A stretch of DNA of 64,000 nucleotides from Phil1 sp964487565 (GTDB taxonomy: Bacteria > Bacillota > Clostridia > Christensenellales > CAG-138), in assembly GCA_964487565.1 (NCBI GenBank), contig CAZARN010000007.1, forward strand, positions 62,001-126,000. The letters are read 5' to 3'. Under the pieces are notes generated by a model. That model ran no database searches. It was not told where the DNA came from and saw nothing but the letters and a program-made list of their open reading frames with translations. Positions 8,794 through 15,896 of the stretch are shown one piece after another. A program made the position numbers and the translations under genes. Within the stretch, counting starts at the first letter, position 1, and every line of letters begins with the position of its first letter.

Positions 8794-9534
8794 CTACACG
8801 GTGTACACGGCCATGTCAGAAGCAAGCTCCGCCTGCGGAAAATACCGTTTTGCCTGCGCAAGTATCTGCGCTTCATCCGTTCCGGCGCCGCGCATATGCG
8901 TGCATACAAGCCTTTTGACCCCCGCTGCGGCGGCAAGCCTGCCCGCTTCTGCCCCGCTCATATGCGGCGCGGGCGGCGACGGGCATTCCGCCTCGGTAAA
9001 ATTCGTATCCGCAAGGAGCAGATCGGCGTTTCTGCATATGTCCTCAAGGTCGTGTCTCATTCCGGTATCGCCGGTGTAAACGAGTTTTTTACCTTCATGC
9101 TCAAGCGTCACGATGTAAGACGTTACCGAATGCGTGCCGCGGTTGAGCGTGAATCGCGCTTCTCCGATCCAGCCCTGCATCCCGTCGGTCGAAGCGGTCA
9201 GCGCATACACCCCCGACGACGTGAGCATCCTGTATTCCTCCCGCGGCTCGTCGGGCGCGACGACAGGCATAGGCAGCGTCACGCGCACCCCGCGCTGCGA
9301 GAACTGCGCAAGCGCGTAACGCAGCACCAGCATATCCGACATATGGTCGCCATGCAGGTGCGAAAGAATGATCCCGTCCATATCAAGGCCCGGCACAAGC
9401 CCGACAAGGCGCGAAAACGTACCCGCGCCAAGATCGAGCACGATGCGCGTTTTGCCCGCACGCACAAAATAGCCGGAGCACGCGCCGCCCGGCGCGGGAT
9501 ATGGGCCGTAATGACCAAGCACGGTCAATTCCAT
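8794..9534 (-). CDS. MBL-fold metallohydrolase (RNase Z-like group)
   Basis: The 246-residue metallo-beta-lactamase-fold enzyme carries the metal motif SHLHGDHMSD (about residues 58-67), further metal ligands in YTGDTG (about 153-158) and a C-terminal VCTHMRG. The N-terminus MELTVLGHYGPYPAPGGACSGY resembles RNase Z/ArsS-type phosphodiesterases rather than glyoxalase II, so the substrate may be a nucleic acid or cyclic phosphate; this is inference from fold only. It lacks the long exosite arm of true tRNase Z. The ATG at 9534 has GGAG ten bases upstream. A TGTTAGAAT extended -10 lies at 9597-9602 on the minus strand. It is divergent from the riboswitch-controlled P-type ATPase. Confidence 0.85.
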   Translation of the reverse strand: MELTVLGHYGPYPAPGGACSGYFVRAGKTRIVLDLGAGTFSRLVGLVPGLDMDGIILSHLHGDHMSDMLVLRYALAQFSQRGVRVTLPMPVVAPDEPREEYRMLTSSGVYALTASTDGMQGWIGEARFTLNRGTHSVTSYIVTLEHEGKKLVYTGDTGMRHDLEDICRNADLLLADTNFTEAECPSPPAPHMSGAEAGRLAAAAGVKRLVCTHMRGAGTDEAQILAQAKRYFPQAELASDMAVYTV

Positions 9535-9757
9535 AAAACAATTTCTCCGTTCGATAATTCATTTCATATTGTTTGCACTCTGTTTGCCGATTATTTATTC
9601 TAACACATTTCCGCGCCGTCCTGAGCGTTCATGAAAATAATACGATCGCGAGCTTTTGCCGCGGTCATTGCGCGGCCGTCGTATTTTTCCCTTTGTTGCG
9701 ACATAATACTATTTTGCACCTGTTTTGACGTTTTGCCGTCAATCGGTGCTGTTGCGC

Positions 9758-9787
9758 TTGACTAACAACCCCTTTGCGTGATATCTT
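9758..9787 (+). promoter_or_regulatory. Candidate promoter for the riboswitch leader
   Basis: TTGACT (9758-9763) and TATCTT (9782-9787) with an 18-base spacer. It would start transcription near 9794, about 50 bases before the aptamer. The -10 is a weak match. Confidence 0.45.
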
Positions 9788-9842
9788 CATCACGATCTCT
9801 TTGCACTGCATTACGCCGGAGGGCCGGCGCGCGATCAACAGT

Positions 9843-9945
9843 ACAAACTGAGCAGGCGATGGGGCCTTTTAACGGGTTCCCGTGGGGCCGGGCCGCGTTG
9901 CGGCAGCAGACAAAGCATTTCATGCGCGTCTGCGGGACAGTGCGT
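9843..9945 (+). promoter_or_regulatory. NiCo (czcD) riboswitch aptamer
   Basis: The sequence carries the conserved core of the NiCo/czcD motif in order. ACTGAGCAGGC is at 9847-9857. A P2 helix pairs ATGGG (9859-9863) with CCCGT (9879-9883). GCCGGG precedes a P3 helix GCCGC/GCGGC (9892-9896 with 9900-9904). A P4 helix pairs GCAGAC (9906-9911) with GTCTGC (9928-9933), and the closing GGGACAGT is at 9934-9941. The outer P1 (ACTG with CAGT) is short. This family was described as binding Ni2+/Co2+ cooperatively and later work indicates Fe2+ as a physiological ligand. It sits directly upstream of a cation ATPase. Identification is by remembered consensus and hand folding. Confidence 0.88.
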
Positions 9946-9967
9946 TGTTCCGCAGATGTGTTTTTTT
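9925..9967 (+). terminator. Riboswitch-controlled intrinsic terminator
   Basis: A 13-bp stem pairs 9925-9937 with 9948-9960 around a 10-base loop and is followed by seven T (9961-9967). The 5' arm overlaps the aptamer's P4 3' strand and GGGA core, so metal binding should prevent terminator formation and turn the ATPase gene on. Confidence 0.88.
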
Positions 9968-10036
9968 ATACTCACATCGGGAAGACGATCCGCGGCAGGG
10001 ACCGAGAGCTACTTTTCTTTTGAGGAGGTAACTTCT

Positions 10037-12556
10037 GTGAGCCATACCCAGAAAACGGAGGGCCTTACTTCCGCCGAAGCAAAAACACTTTTGCAAAAAT
10101 ACGGCAGAAACGAGCCCGTTCCGCAAAAAAAGCAGAGCTTCTTCGTGAAAGCGCTGCACATCATTGCCGAGCCTATGTTCATGCTGCTCATCGCGGCGGC
10201 CGTGATCTATTTCTTTCTCGGCGAACCGCGCGACGGCGCGATAATGCTCATCTTCGTCGTGGGGATGATCACGATCGAGATCGTGCAGGAATGGAAAACG
10301 GACAGGACGCTCAACGCCCTCAAGGACCTTTCCGCGCCGCACGCTTCTGTCATACGCGACGGGCGTGAAACCGTTGTGCCGAGCGCCGAGCTTGTGCCCG
10401 GCGACGTGCTGCTCATTCAGGAGGGCGTCAAGATCCCTGCCGACGGTTCCATAATCCGCTGCAGCGATCTCGCCGTGGATGAAAGCTCCCTCACGGGCGA
10501 AGCGGAAGCCGTTTGGAAGCATCCATTCGACAAGGACGACGTATCAAACGATTACTGGCGGCGCGACCGTTGCTATGCCGGCACGCTCGTCACGCAGGGT
10601 ACGGCGGCCGTGTTCATCGACAAAACCGGCGCTTCGACCGAATACGGAAAGATCGGCGAGCATATCGCCGCTGCCCCGGACAGACCGACCCCGCTTGAAA
10701 AGCAGACGGGCAAGCTCGTGCGCACCTGCGCCGCGATCGCCGCGGTGCTCTTCGTGCTGGTCGGGATCGTGACATGGCTCAACATCCCAGATCATTCGAC
10801 CGGAGACAGGCTCGTCGAGAGCATCCTTTCCGGCATAACGCTCGCCATGGCCATGATCCCGGAGGAATTTCCCGTCATACTCACGGTATTCCTTTCAATG
10901 GGCGCGTGGCGCCTCGCGAAGAAGAATTCCCTCGTCAGGCGGCTGCCTTCGGTGGAAACGCTCGGCGCGGTCAGCGTGCTTTGCGTGGACAAAACCGGCA
11001 CCATCACCATGAACCAAATGCGCGTGCGTGAAGCATGGTGCGTAGACGAAGACGACACCGAGCTTATCGAAACGATGGGCCTTGCGTGCGAGGTGGACAC
11101 ATATGATCCTATGGAAAAGGCGATGCTCGATTTCTGCGATGAATACGGCATCGTCCGCGGCCACCTTTTTTCCGGCAGCATGATATGCGAATATGCCTTC
11201 ACGAACGAGCGCAAAATGATGGGCCATGTCTGGGAGCATGACGGGGAGATAATCATCGCCGCCAAGGGCTCGCCGGAGAGCATATTCAGATTATGCGCCA
11301 TGACGGACGACGAAGCGGACGCGGCGAGAAAGCGGGCGCACGAGCTTGCGAGGGACGGCCTTCGCGTGATCGCGGTCGGCATCGAGAAGCCCTCCTTGCG
11401 CGACGCGATACCTGAGGATCTCACCTGCTGCTCGCTGAGGCTCCTTGGCCTCATCGGCCTTGCCGATCCCCCGCGCGAAGGCGTGCGCGAGGATATCGCC
11501 CTGTGCAACCGCTCCGGCATACGGGTCGTGATGATAACGGGCGATAACGGCGTGACGGCTTCCGCGATCGCAAGATCCGTCGGCATGAAGGACTGCGACA
11601 ACATAATCACCGGCGCGATGCTCGACGACATGAGCGACGAGGATCTTTGCGCGGCGGTGCGCACCGCTTCCGTTTTTGCGCGCGTGATACCCGAACACAA
11701 GATGCGCATCGTGAAGGCGTTCCGCGACAACGGGGATATCGTTGCGATGACGGGCGACGGCGTGAACGACGCACCCGCCCTCAAATACGCCGACATAGGC
11801 ATCGCGATGGGAGGACGCGGCAGCGAGGTTTCGCGCGAAGCGGCCGACCTTATCCTCATGGACGACAACTTTTCGACAATCGTCGAGACCGTTCGCGACG
11901 GCAGACGCATATATGACAACATAAGAAAAGCCGTGGGTTATGTCTTCACGATCCACATACCCATCGCGCTTTCCTCCCTGCTTGCGCCGATGCTCGGCAT
12001 CTCGCCCGATGCGCTGCTGCTCCTGCCTCTGCACGTCGTGCTGCTCGAGCTGCTCATCGATCCGACATGCTCGATCGTGCTCGAACGTCAGCCCGCGGAG
12101 CTTGACATAATGGACCGTCCTCCGCGCGATCCCAAGGCGCAGCTTCTGACCTCCTCCGTGCTCATCAAGAGCATAATTCAGGGGCTTGCGGTTTTCGCGG
12201 CGTCCTTCGGCGCGTATTACCTCACGCTCAAGGCACAGCCGGCCGCGGCCGGAACGGCGCGCGCGATGGGTCTTGCGGTGCTGATGATGGCGAACGTTTT
12301 CCTCGTGCAGGAGAATTCATCGCATATCGAGCCTATCTGGAAGAGCGTCCTGCGCCTCGCACGCGACAAGGTCATGTGGGCGGTCACGCTCGGCACGATC
12401 GCGCTGCTCATCATCATTATCTATACGCCGCTTGCTTCAGTGCTCAAGCTCGCCTCCCTCACCGCCGGTCAGTTCTTCGCGGCGATAGGCACTGCCGCAG
12501 CCTCTGTGCTCTGGTATGAGATCGTGAAGCTCGTCAAACGCCACAAAAACAAATAA
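10037..12556 (+). CDS. P-type cation-transporting ATPase (P2-like), riboswitch-controlled
   Basis: The 839-residue membrane pump moves a cation at the cost of ATP. It has an N-terminal cation-ATPase segment, an actuator loop with LTGEAEA (TGE at 153-155) and a TM4 motif PEEFP (275-279). The phosphorylation motif is DKTGTIT (Asp318), the hinge is TGDGVNDAP and TM6 contains ELLIDPTCS. There is no N-terminal CxxC domain and no CPC, so it is not a classical P1B heavy-metal ATPase; it resembles Ca2+/Mg2+-type P2 pumps. The NiCo riboswitch upstream suggests the true cargo is a transition metal (Fe2+, Co2+ or Ni2+), which is inference. The start is GTG at 10037, eight bases after GAGGAGG. A terminator follows. 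Confidence 0.9.
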   Translation: MSHTQKTEGLTSAEAKTLLQKYGRNEPVPQKKQSFFVKALHIIAEPMFMLLIAAAVIYFFLGEPRDGAIMLIFVVGMITIEIVQEWKTDRTLNALKDLSAPHASVIRDGRETVVPSAELVPGDVLLIQEGVKIPADGSIIRCSDLAVDESSLTGEAEAVWKHPFDKDDVSNDYWRRDRCYAGTLVTQGTAAVFIDKTGASTEYGKIGEHIAAAPDRPTPLEKQTGKLVRTCAAIAAVLFVLVGIVTWLNIPDHSTGDRLVESILSGITLAMAMIPEEFPVILTVFLSMGAWRLAKKNSLVRRLPSVETLGAVSVLCVDKTGTITMNQMRVREAWCVDEDDTELIETMGLACEVDTYDPMEKAMLDFCDEYGIVRGHLFSGSMICEYAFTNERKMMGHVWEHDGEIIIAAKGSPESIFRLCAMTDDEADAARKRAHELARDGLRVIAVGIEKPSLRDAIPEDLTCCSLRLLGLIGLADPPREGVREDIALCNRSGIRVVMITGDNGVTASAIARSVGMKDCDNIITGAMLDDMSDEDLCAAVRTASVFARVIPEHKMRIVKAFRDNGDIVAMTGDGVNDAPALKYADIGIAMGGRGSEVSREAADLILMDDNFSTIVETVRDGRRIYDNIRKAVGYVFTIHIPIALSSLLAPMLGISPDALLLLPLHVVLLELLIDPTCSIVLERQPAELDIMDRPPRDPKAQLLTSSVLIKSIIQGLAVFAASFGAYYLTLKAQPAAAGTARAMGLAVLMMANVFLVQENSSHIEPIWKSVLRLARDKVMWAVTLGTIALLIIIIYTPLASVLKLASLTAGQFFAAIGTAAASVLWYEIVKLVKRHKNK

Positions 12557-12570
12557 CCTGCATAATATGC

Positions 12571-12600
12571 AAAAGCCGTTCAGCGATGGACGGCTTTTTT
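12571..12600 (+). terminator. Intrinsic terminator of the P-type ATPase gene
   Basis: AAAAGCCGTTC pairs with GGACGGCTTTTTT around a short loop, with six T at the end. Confidence 0.85.
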
Positions 12601-12662
12601 CGTGCGCGGACGGATTCGGCAAAACTCGTGCATAATCGTCCAAAGATGCGGGAATAATACGC

Positions 12663-12687
12663 AGGACGCAAATTTTGTGCATCGAAT
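12663..12687 (+). promoter_or_regulatory. Candidate sigma-H promoter of the spoIIA operon
   Basis: AGGA (12663-12666) and GAAT (12684-12687) are 17 bases apart, one fewer than the usual sigma-H geometry. The spoIIA operon is sigma-H dependent in Bacillus, which raises the prior. A ribosome site AGGAGG precedes the gene. Confidence 0.4.
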
Positions 12688-12721
12688 CAAAACATGTTAA
12701 TCCATCTAGGAGGATAAATAC

Positions 12722-13054
12722 ATGCAAATAACAAGTGAAGTGTGCGGCGCGCGCATAACGGCGCACCTTGCAGGCGAGCTTGACCATCATTGCGCGGCCG
12801 AAACGCGGCAGTCGCTTGAGGCGCTCATCGCCGGCGCGCCACAGGCATTGCTGCTTGAGCTTGAGCTTTCACGGGTAAGCTTCATGGACAGCTCCGGTCT
12901 TGGCGTGATACTCGGACGTTACCGCACGATGACAAAACGCGGCGGCGGTATGGCCCTTACGGGCGCGAACAAACATGTGGACAGGATCCTGCGCATGGCC
13001 GGGGTATACGCGCTGTGCGACGGCAACGCGACGGATGGAGGTATCGACATATGA
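12722..13054 (+). CDS. spoIIAA: Anti-sigma F factor antagonist SpoIIAA
   Basis: SpoIIAA is the STAS-domain protein that, when dephosphorylated by SpoIIE, displaces sigma-F from SpoIIAB in the forespore. The 110 residues cover the whole STAS fold, and DSSGLG at 56-61 contains the serine that SpoIIAB phosphorylates (Ser58 by alignment with Bacillus). The ATG at 12722 follows AGGAGGATAAATAC. Its stop codon overlaps the start of spoIIAB (ATGA). The three-gene order SpoIIAA-SpoIIAB-sigma-F confirms the assignment over other STAS proteins. Confidence 0.96.
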   Translation: MQITSEVCGARITAHLAGELDHHCAAETRQSLEALIAGAPQALLLELELSRVSFMDSSGLGVILGRYRTMTKRGGGMALTGANKHVDRILRMAGVYALCDGNATDGGIDI

Positions 13055-13485
13055 AAAACTGCATGAAGGTAAGCTTCGACGCGATATCGCAGAACGAAGC
13101 GCTTGCAAGAACGCTCGCCGCGGCCTTTGCGGCCCAGCTTGATCCCACGATCGAAGAACTTGCCGATATTCGCACCGCCGTGAGCGAAGCCGTCACCAAC
13201 GCCATAATCCACGGTTACGGCAATCGCGGCGGTACCGTGACGATGGAATGCACGCTTGATGAGGACGCATTTACGATCACCGTGCGCGACGAAGGCCGCG
13301 GCATAGAAAACGTGGAGCTTGCCATGCAGCCGTTCTATACGAGCGCGCCGGAGCTTGAGCGTTCCGGCATGGGTTTTTCGGTGATGCAGGCATTCATGGA
13401 TTCCGTCGCCGTTGATTCCGCGCCCGGACGCGGCACGGCTGTCACGATGAAAAAACGCATCGGCGCGGTGAGGAACGATGAATGA
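13051..13485 (+). CDS. spoIIAB: Anti-sigma F factor / serine kinase SpoIIAB
   Basis: SpoIIAB binds sigma-F and holds it inactive, and phosphorylates SpoIIAA. The 144-residue GHKL ATPase shows the N-box EAVTNAIIHGY, the G1 box DEGRGIEN and the G2 box SGMGFSVMQ. The start is ATG at 13051, overlapping the spoIIAA stop, with GGAGG nine bases upstream; upstream in-frame codons lie inside spoIIAA and are rejected. The 3' end overlaps sigF by 8 bases, so all three proteins are translationally coupled, consistent with the need for fixed stoichiometry. Confidence 0.96.
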   Translation: MKNCMKVSFDAISQNEALARTLAAAFAAQLDPTIEELADIRTAVSEAVTNAIIHGYGNRGGTVTMECTLDEDAFTITVRDEGRGIENVELAMQPFYTSAPELERSGMGFSVMQAFMDSVAVDSAPGRGTAVTMKKRIGAVRNDE

Positions 13486-14302
13486 GCGGGAGACGTTCTC
13501 CCACGAGGAAACGCTGGCGTTGATAAAGCAAGCCCAGGCAGGCTCGGAGGAGGCGTTCGAGGCGCTCGCCGCCAACAACACGCCGCTCGTGCGCAGCATC
13601 GTGCGCCGCTTCCTCGGGCGCGGCTGTGAATACGAGGATCTTTTCCAGATCGGCTGCATGGGTCTTGTGAAGGCCATAAGGAATTTCGACTGCGGCTATG
13701 ACGTGCGTTTCTCCACTTATGCCGTGCCGATGATCGCGGGAGAAATAAAGCGTTTTTTAAGGGACGACGGCATCATCAAGGTGGCGCGTCCCCTGCGTGA
13801 GCTTGCCGCAAGGGCCGCCGCCGCGCGCGAAGCGCTGCTCGTCCGGCTCGGCCGGGAGCCGGGTATATCTGAGATCGCGCAGGCAGTCGGCGCGGAGCCC
13901 GAGGAGCTTGCGCGCGCGCTTGAGGCCGCAAGGCCGTGCGTTTCGATATACGAGCCTGCATACGGCGCCGATTCGGACGCGCTTGTGATGGATACGCTCG
14001 TCACGCCGGATTGCGGCGGACTTTCAGGCGCGCTCGACCGGGTGATGCTCAAGGAGATGCTCCGTTCGCTCAAGCCGCGTGAGCGCGCGCTCATAATGCT
14101 CAGGTATTTTTCGGACAAAACGCAAAGCGAGACGGCGGCCGCACTCGGCATTTCGCAGGTGCAGGTCTCCCGTCTCGAAGCGAGGATACTGACTTTGCTC
14201 AGGGAGCGTATGGAGCCGCTCAGGAACGACCCGCCGCCTTATATATCTGAGACTGATGCTCAACATCCGGAAAGCCCCCCACATGGGAAAGGCTGCCGCT
14301 GA
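13478..14302 (+). CDS. sigF: RNA polymerase sigma-F factor (forespore)
   Basis: Sigma-F directs the first forespore-specific transcription. The 274 residues contain region 2 (EDLFQIGCMGLVKAIRNFD, and RFSTYAVPMIAGEIKRFLRDDG), region 3 and region 4 (SLKPRERALIMLRYF, then an HTH with SQVQVSRLEARIL). The protein is about 20 residues longer than Bacillus sigma-F because of a C-terminal tail rich in Pro, Asp and Glu. That tail is encoded in an 83-base overlap with the convergent cell-wall gene ending at 14220. The start is ATG at 13478, with GAGG a short distance upstream, inside the end of spoIIAB. Position after spoIIAB distinguishes it from sigma-G. Confidence 0.95.
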   Translation: MNERETFSHEETLALIKQAQAGSEEAFEALAANNTPLVRSIVRRFLGRGCEYEDLFQIGCMGLVKAIRNFDCGYDVRFSTYAVPMIAGEIKRFLRDDGIIKVARPLRELAARAAAAREALLVRLGREPGISEIAQAVGAEPEELARALEAARPCVSIYEPAYGADSDALVMDTLVTPDCGGLSGALDRVMLKEMLRSLKPRERALIMLRYFSDKTQSETAAALGISQVQVSRLEARILTLLRERMEPLRNDPPPYISETDAQHPESPPHGKGCR

Positions 14303-15041
14303 AGAAAAGGCACGCATGTCCGGCCATATCGTTTGAGGAAACCGTGTCCGAACCGTGGGGATAACCCTGAAGCGAAGCCGCGACGAGCCTGCCCGCGATA
14401 TTGACGACCACGGGACGCTTTGAATAATTGTATTCGCCGCCGAAGGTCTCTTTATATACGGCGGCGTCCTCGGGCGACGCGCATTCCATCTCGGCGTGAT
14501 ATTCCCCGCCTGTAAAGATCATGCTCCACTGCGTCCCGGTATTGTAATCGGTGACGGTGTATGACGCTCCCTCCCCGAGGAGGGTTTTAACCTCGTTCCA
14601 CTCGACGAGCTCGCCCGTTACGGCCGGCGTTCCGGAAAGCGCCGCGCCGAAGGGTATTGAAGCGATGATATCGCTTCGCACCGCCGTGCGTTCGAAAAGG
14701 ATGGAAAGCGACTGCGCGCCCACGGTGCCGTCCGCCATTATCGCCTGACCGGCGGCGTCGGTCTGCTTCTGCTGGAAACGCTTTGTGGCTTCGACCGACA
14801 TCGTGCCGAAATTGCCCGTGGGTTTGTAGTTGAAATAGCCAAGCTCCCGCAAACGAAGCTGTATGCGCACGACGGTCTCCCCCGTTGAGTTGTACGCAAT
14901 GAGGGCCGAAGCGTCCGGCGACGCGGTATTATCCGGCACGGCGGGCGAAGTCTCAGGGCTTTGCGAGGGGTCGGCAAGCGCGCTCCCTGCAAAGAGCGTT
15001 ATCAACAGCATTATCAGCATTATCACGGCGGCTTTTTTCAT
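14220..15041 (-). CDS. Secreted peptidoglycan-binding protein with a conserved C-terminal domain
   Basis: The 273-residue protein has a cleavable signal peptide (about 1-23, ending SALA), a Thr/Ser/Pro linker and one PG_binding_1 domain at roughly 50-110 (VVRIQLRLRELGYFNYKPTG). A ~110-residue C-terminal domain lacks a name I can give. That domain is clearly related to the C-terminus of the protein at 19366-20532: both have TVTD..TG, a GxYHA[ED] motif, an AAS motif and GHxC. It is probably exported and attached to the cell wall. The product of the C-terminal domain, perhaps an enzyme given its invariant His and Cys, is unknown. Its last 83 bases overlap convergently with sigF. The related C-terminus shows the overlap is real. 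Confidence 0.8.
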   Translation of the reverse strand: MKKAAVIMLIMLLITLFAGSALADPSQSPETSPAVPDNTASPDASALIAYNSTGETVVRIQLRLRELGYFNYKPTGNFGTMSVEATKRFQQKQTDAAGQAIMADGTVGAQSLSILFERTAVRSDIIASIPFGAALSGTPAVTGELVEWNEVKTLLGEGASYTVTDYNTGTQWSMIFTGGEYHAEMECASPEDAAVYKETFGGEYNYSKRPVVVNIAGRLVAASLQGYPHGSDTVSSNDMAGHACLFFSGSLSHVGGFPDVEHQSQIYKAAGRS

Positions 15042-15092
15042 ACCGATATGATACCATACCGGAGCGCAAGTTTGTATGGCTTTTTTATTAAA

Positions 15093-15776
15093 TCAGGGAA
15101 CATCCGTCGGAATAAGGTTTAGCATATCCTCGTTGTTTGCAACATCCGTATACACCTGCGGCACCTCGCCCACGATCACGCTTTCAGCGATTGCGGCCTC
15201 CGACGTGACGCTCACCGTATCGTAAACGCCTGGCATCACGATCTGCACCGAGGCGCTGAGGCGCAGTTTCACCCGGTAAAGCGTCTGGTTTATGCCCGAC
15301 GACGAGAACTCCGTGTCGAATGCGCTTGTGACGCTTCCCGCCGGGGTGAATTTGACGCGGATGTTCGGCCCCTTTCCGGTGAATACAGGTATCCCCGTGA
15401 TCGTGCCCAGCGGCACGCTGATCCCCTGTTCCCCCATAGCGGCAATAAGATTCTGCGCGGCTTCAGCGCACTGCGCGGCAAGCGCGTTCATGCGATAGGC
15501 GTCGGTCTCGAGCAGATATACCCGCTCCCCCGTGTCGCGCACATTGATGACGTTTTCGCCCTCGCTTCCGGAGCCAAGACATTCAAGGATGGCGTTGTTC
15601 ATGGCCCTTGCCGCGACCGAGCGCACCCGCGATATCGCGAGCGCCTGCATCGCCTTGTGCATCCCGGCGTTGAGCCATATCGTCGCGGCTGCGGCAAGCG
15701 CAAGCGTTATCAGCACAAGGATCAGCAGCTTCTTCTTTCTGCCTGCGCGCCTCACGAGGACGGTATCGTTTTCCAT
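15093..15776 (-). CDS. yunB: Sporulation protein YunB
   Basis: YunB is a mother-cell sporulation protein of unknown biochemical role; in B. subtilis it is sigma-E controlled and loss mildly impairs sporulation. The 227-residue protein has a basic N-terminus, one membrane helix at about 15-32 and an extracytoplasmic domain with NQTLYRVKLRLSASVQIVMPG and ESVIVGEVPQVYT, the family's most conserved stretches. The ATG at 15776 follows GGGAGGTTTGATCG. It is divergent from the PBP gene and followed by the peptidoglycan-binding protein on the same strand, but a 50-base gap separates them. Confidence 0.9.
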   Translation of the reverse strand: MENDTVLVRRAGRKKKLLILVLITLALAAAATIWLNAGMHKAMQALAISRVRSVAARAMNNAILECLGSGSEGENVINVRDTGERVYLLETDAYRMNALAAQCAEAAQNLIAAMGEQGISVPLGTITGIPVFTGKGPNIRVKFTPAGSVTSAFDTEFSSSGINQTLYRVKLRLSASVQIVMPGVYDTVSVTSEAAIAESVIVGEVPQVYTDVANNEDMLNLIPTDVP

Positions 15777-15838
15777 CGATCAAACCTCCCGAAATATGTC
15801 GCTTGTGTTAATTCAAATATATGCGCGCAAAGGCCGTA

Positions 15839-15868
15839 TTGAGCATTTCGCCGGCGATGTGCTATAAT
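15839..15868 (+). promoter_or_regulatory. Extended -10 promoter of the PBP operon
   Basis: TTGAGC (15839-15844), an 18-base spacer and TGCTATAAT (hexamer 15863-15868) upstream of the class A PBP. Confidence 0.65.
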
Positions 15869-15896
15869 ACGCTTGGATGGTTATAAAGGCGGAAAA

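Larger units (their letters stand above)
9535..10036. other. 502-base intergenic region with divergent promoters and a riboswitch
   Basis: The left part holds the likely minus-strand -10 for the MBL gene (9597-9602). There is a nested inverted repeat at 9639-9685: AATACGA with TCGTATT outside, GCCGCG with CGCGGC inside, followed by a T run. A perfect dyad TTGACG-N6-CGTCAA lies at 9725-9742. The right half is the promoter, riboswitch, terminator and ribosome site of the P-type ATPase, listed separately. No coding frame here has a plausible ribosome site. Confidence 0.7.

Noticed and set aside
9843..9968. yybP-ykoY manganese riboswitch or M-box before the P-type ATPase
   Set aside because: The conserved loops of those families are absent, while the NiCo core motifs are all present and in order.
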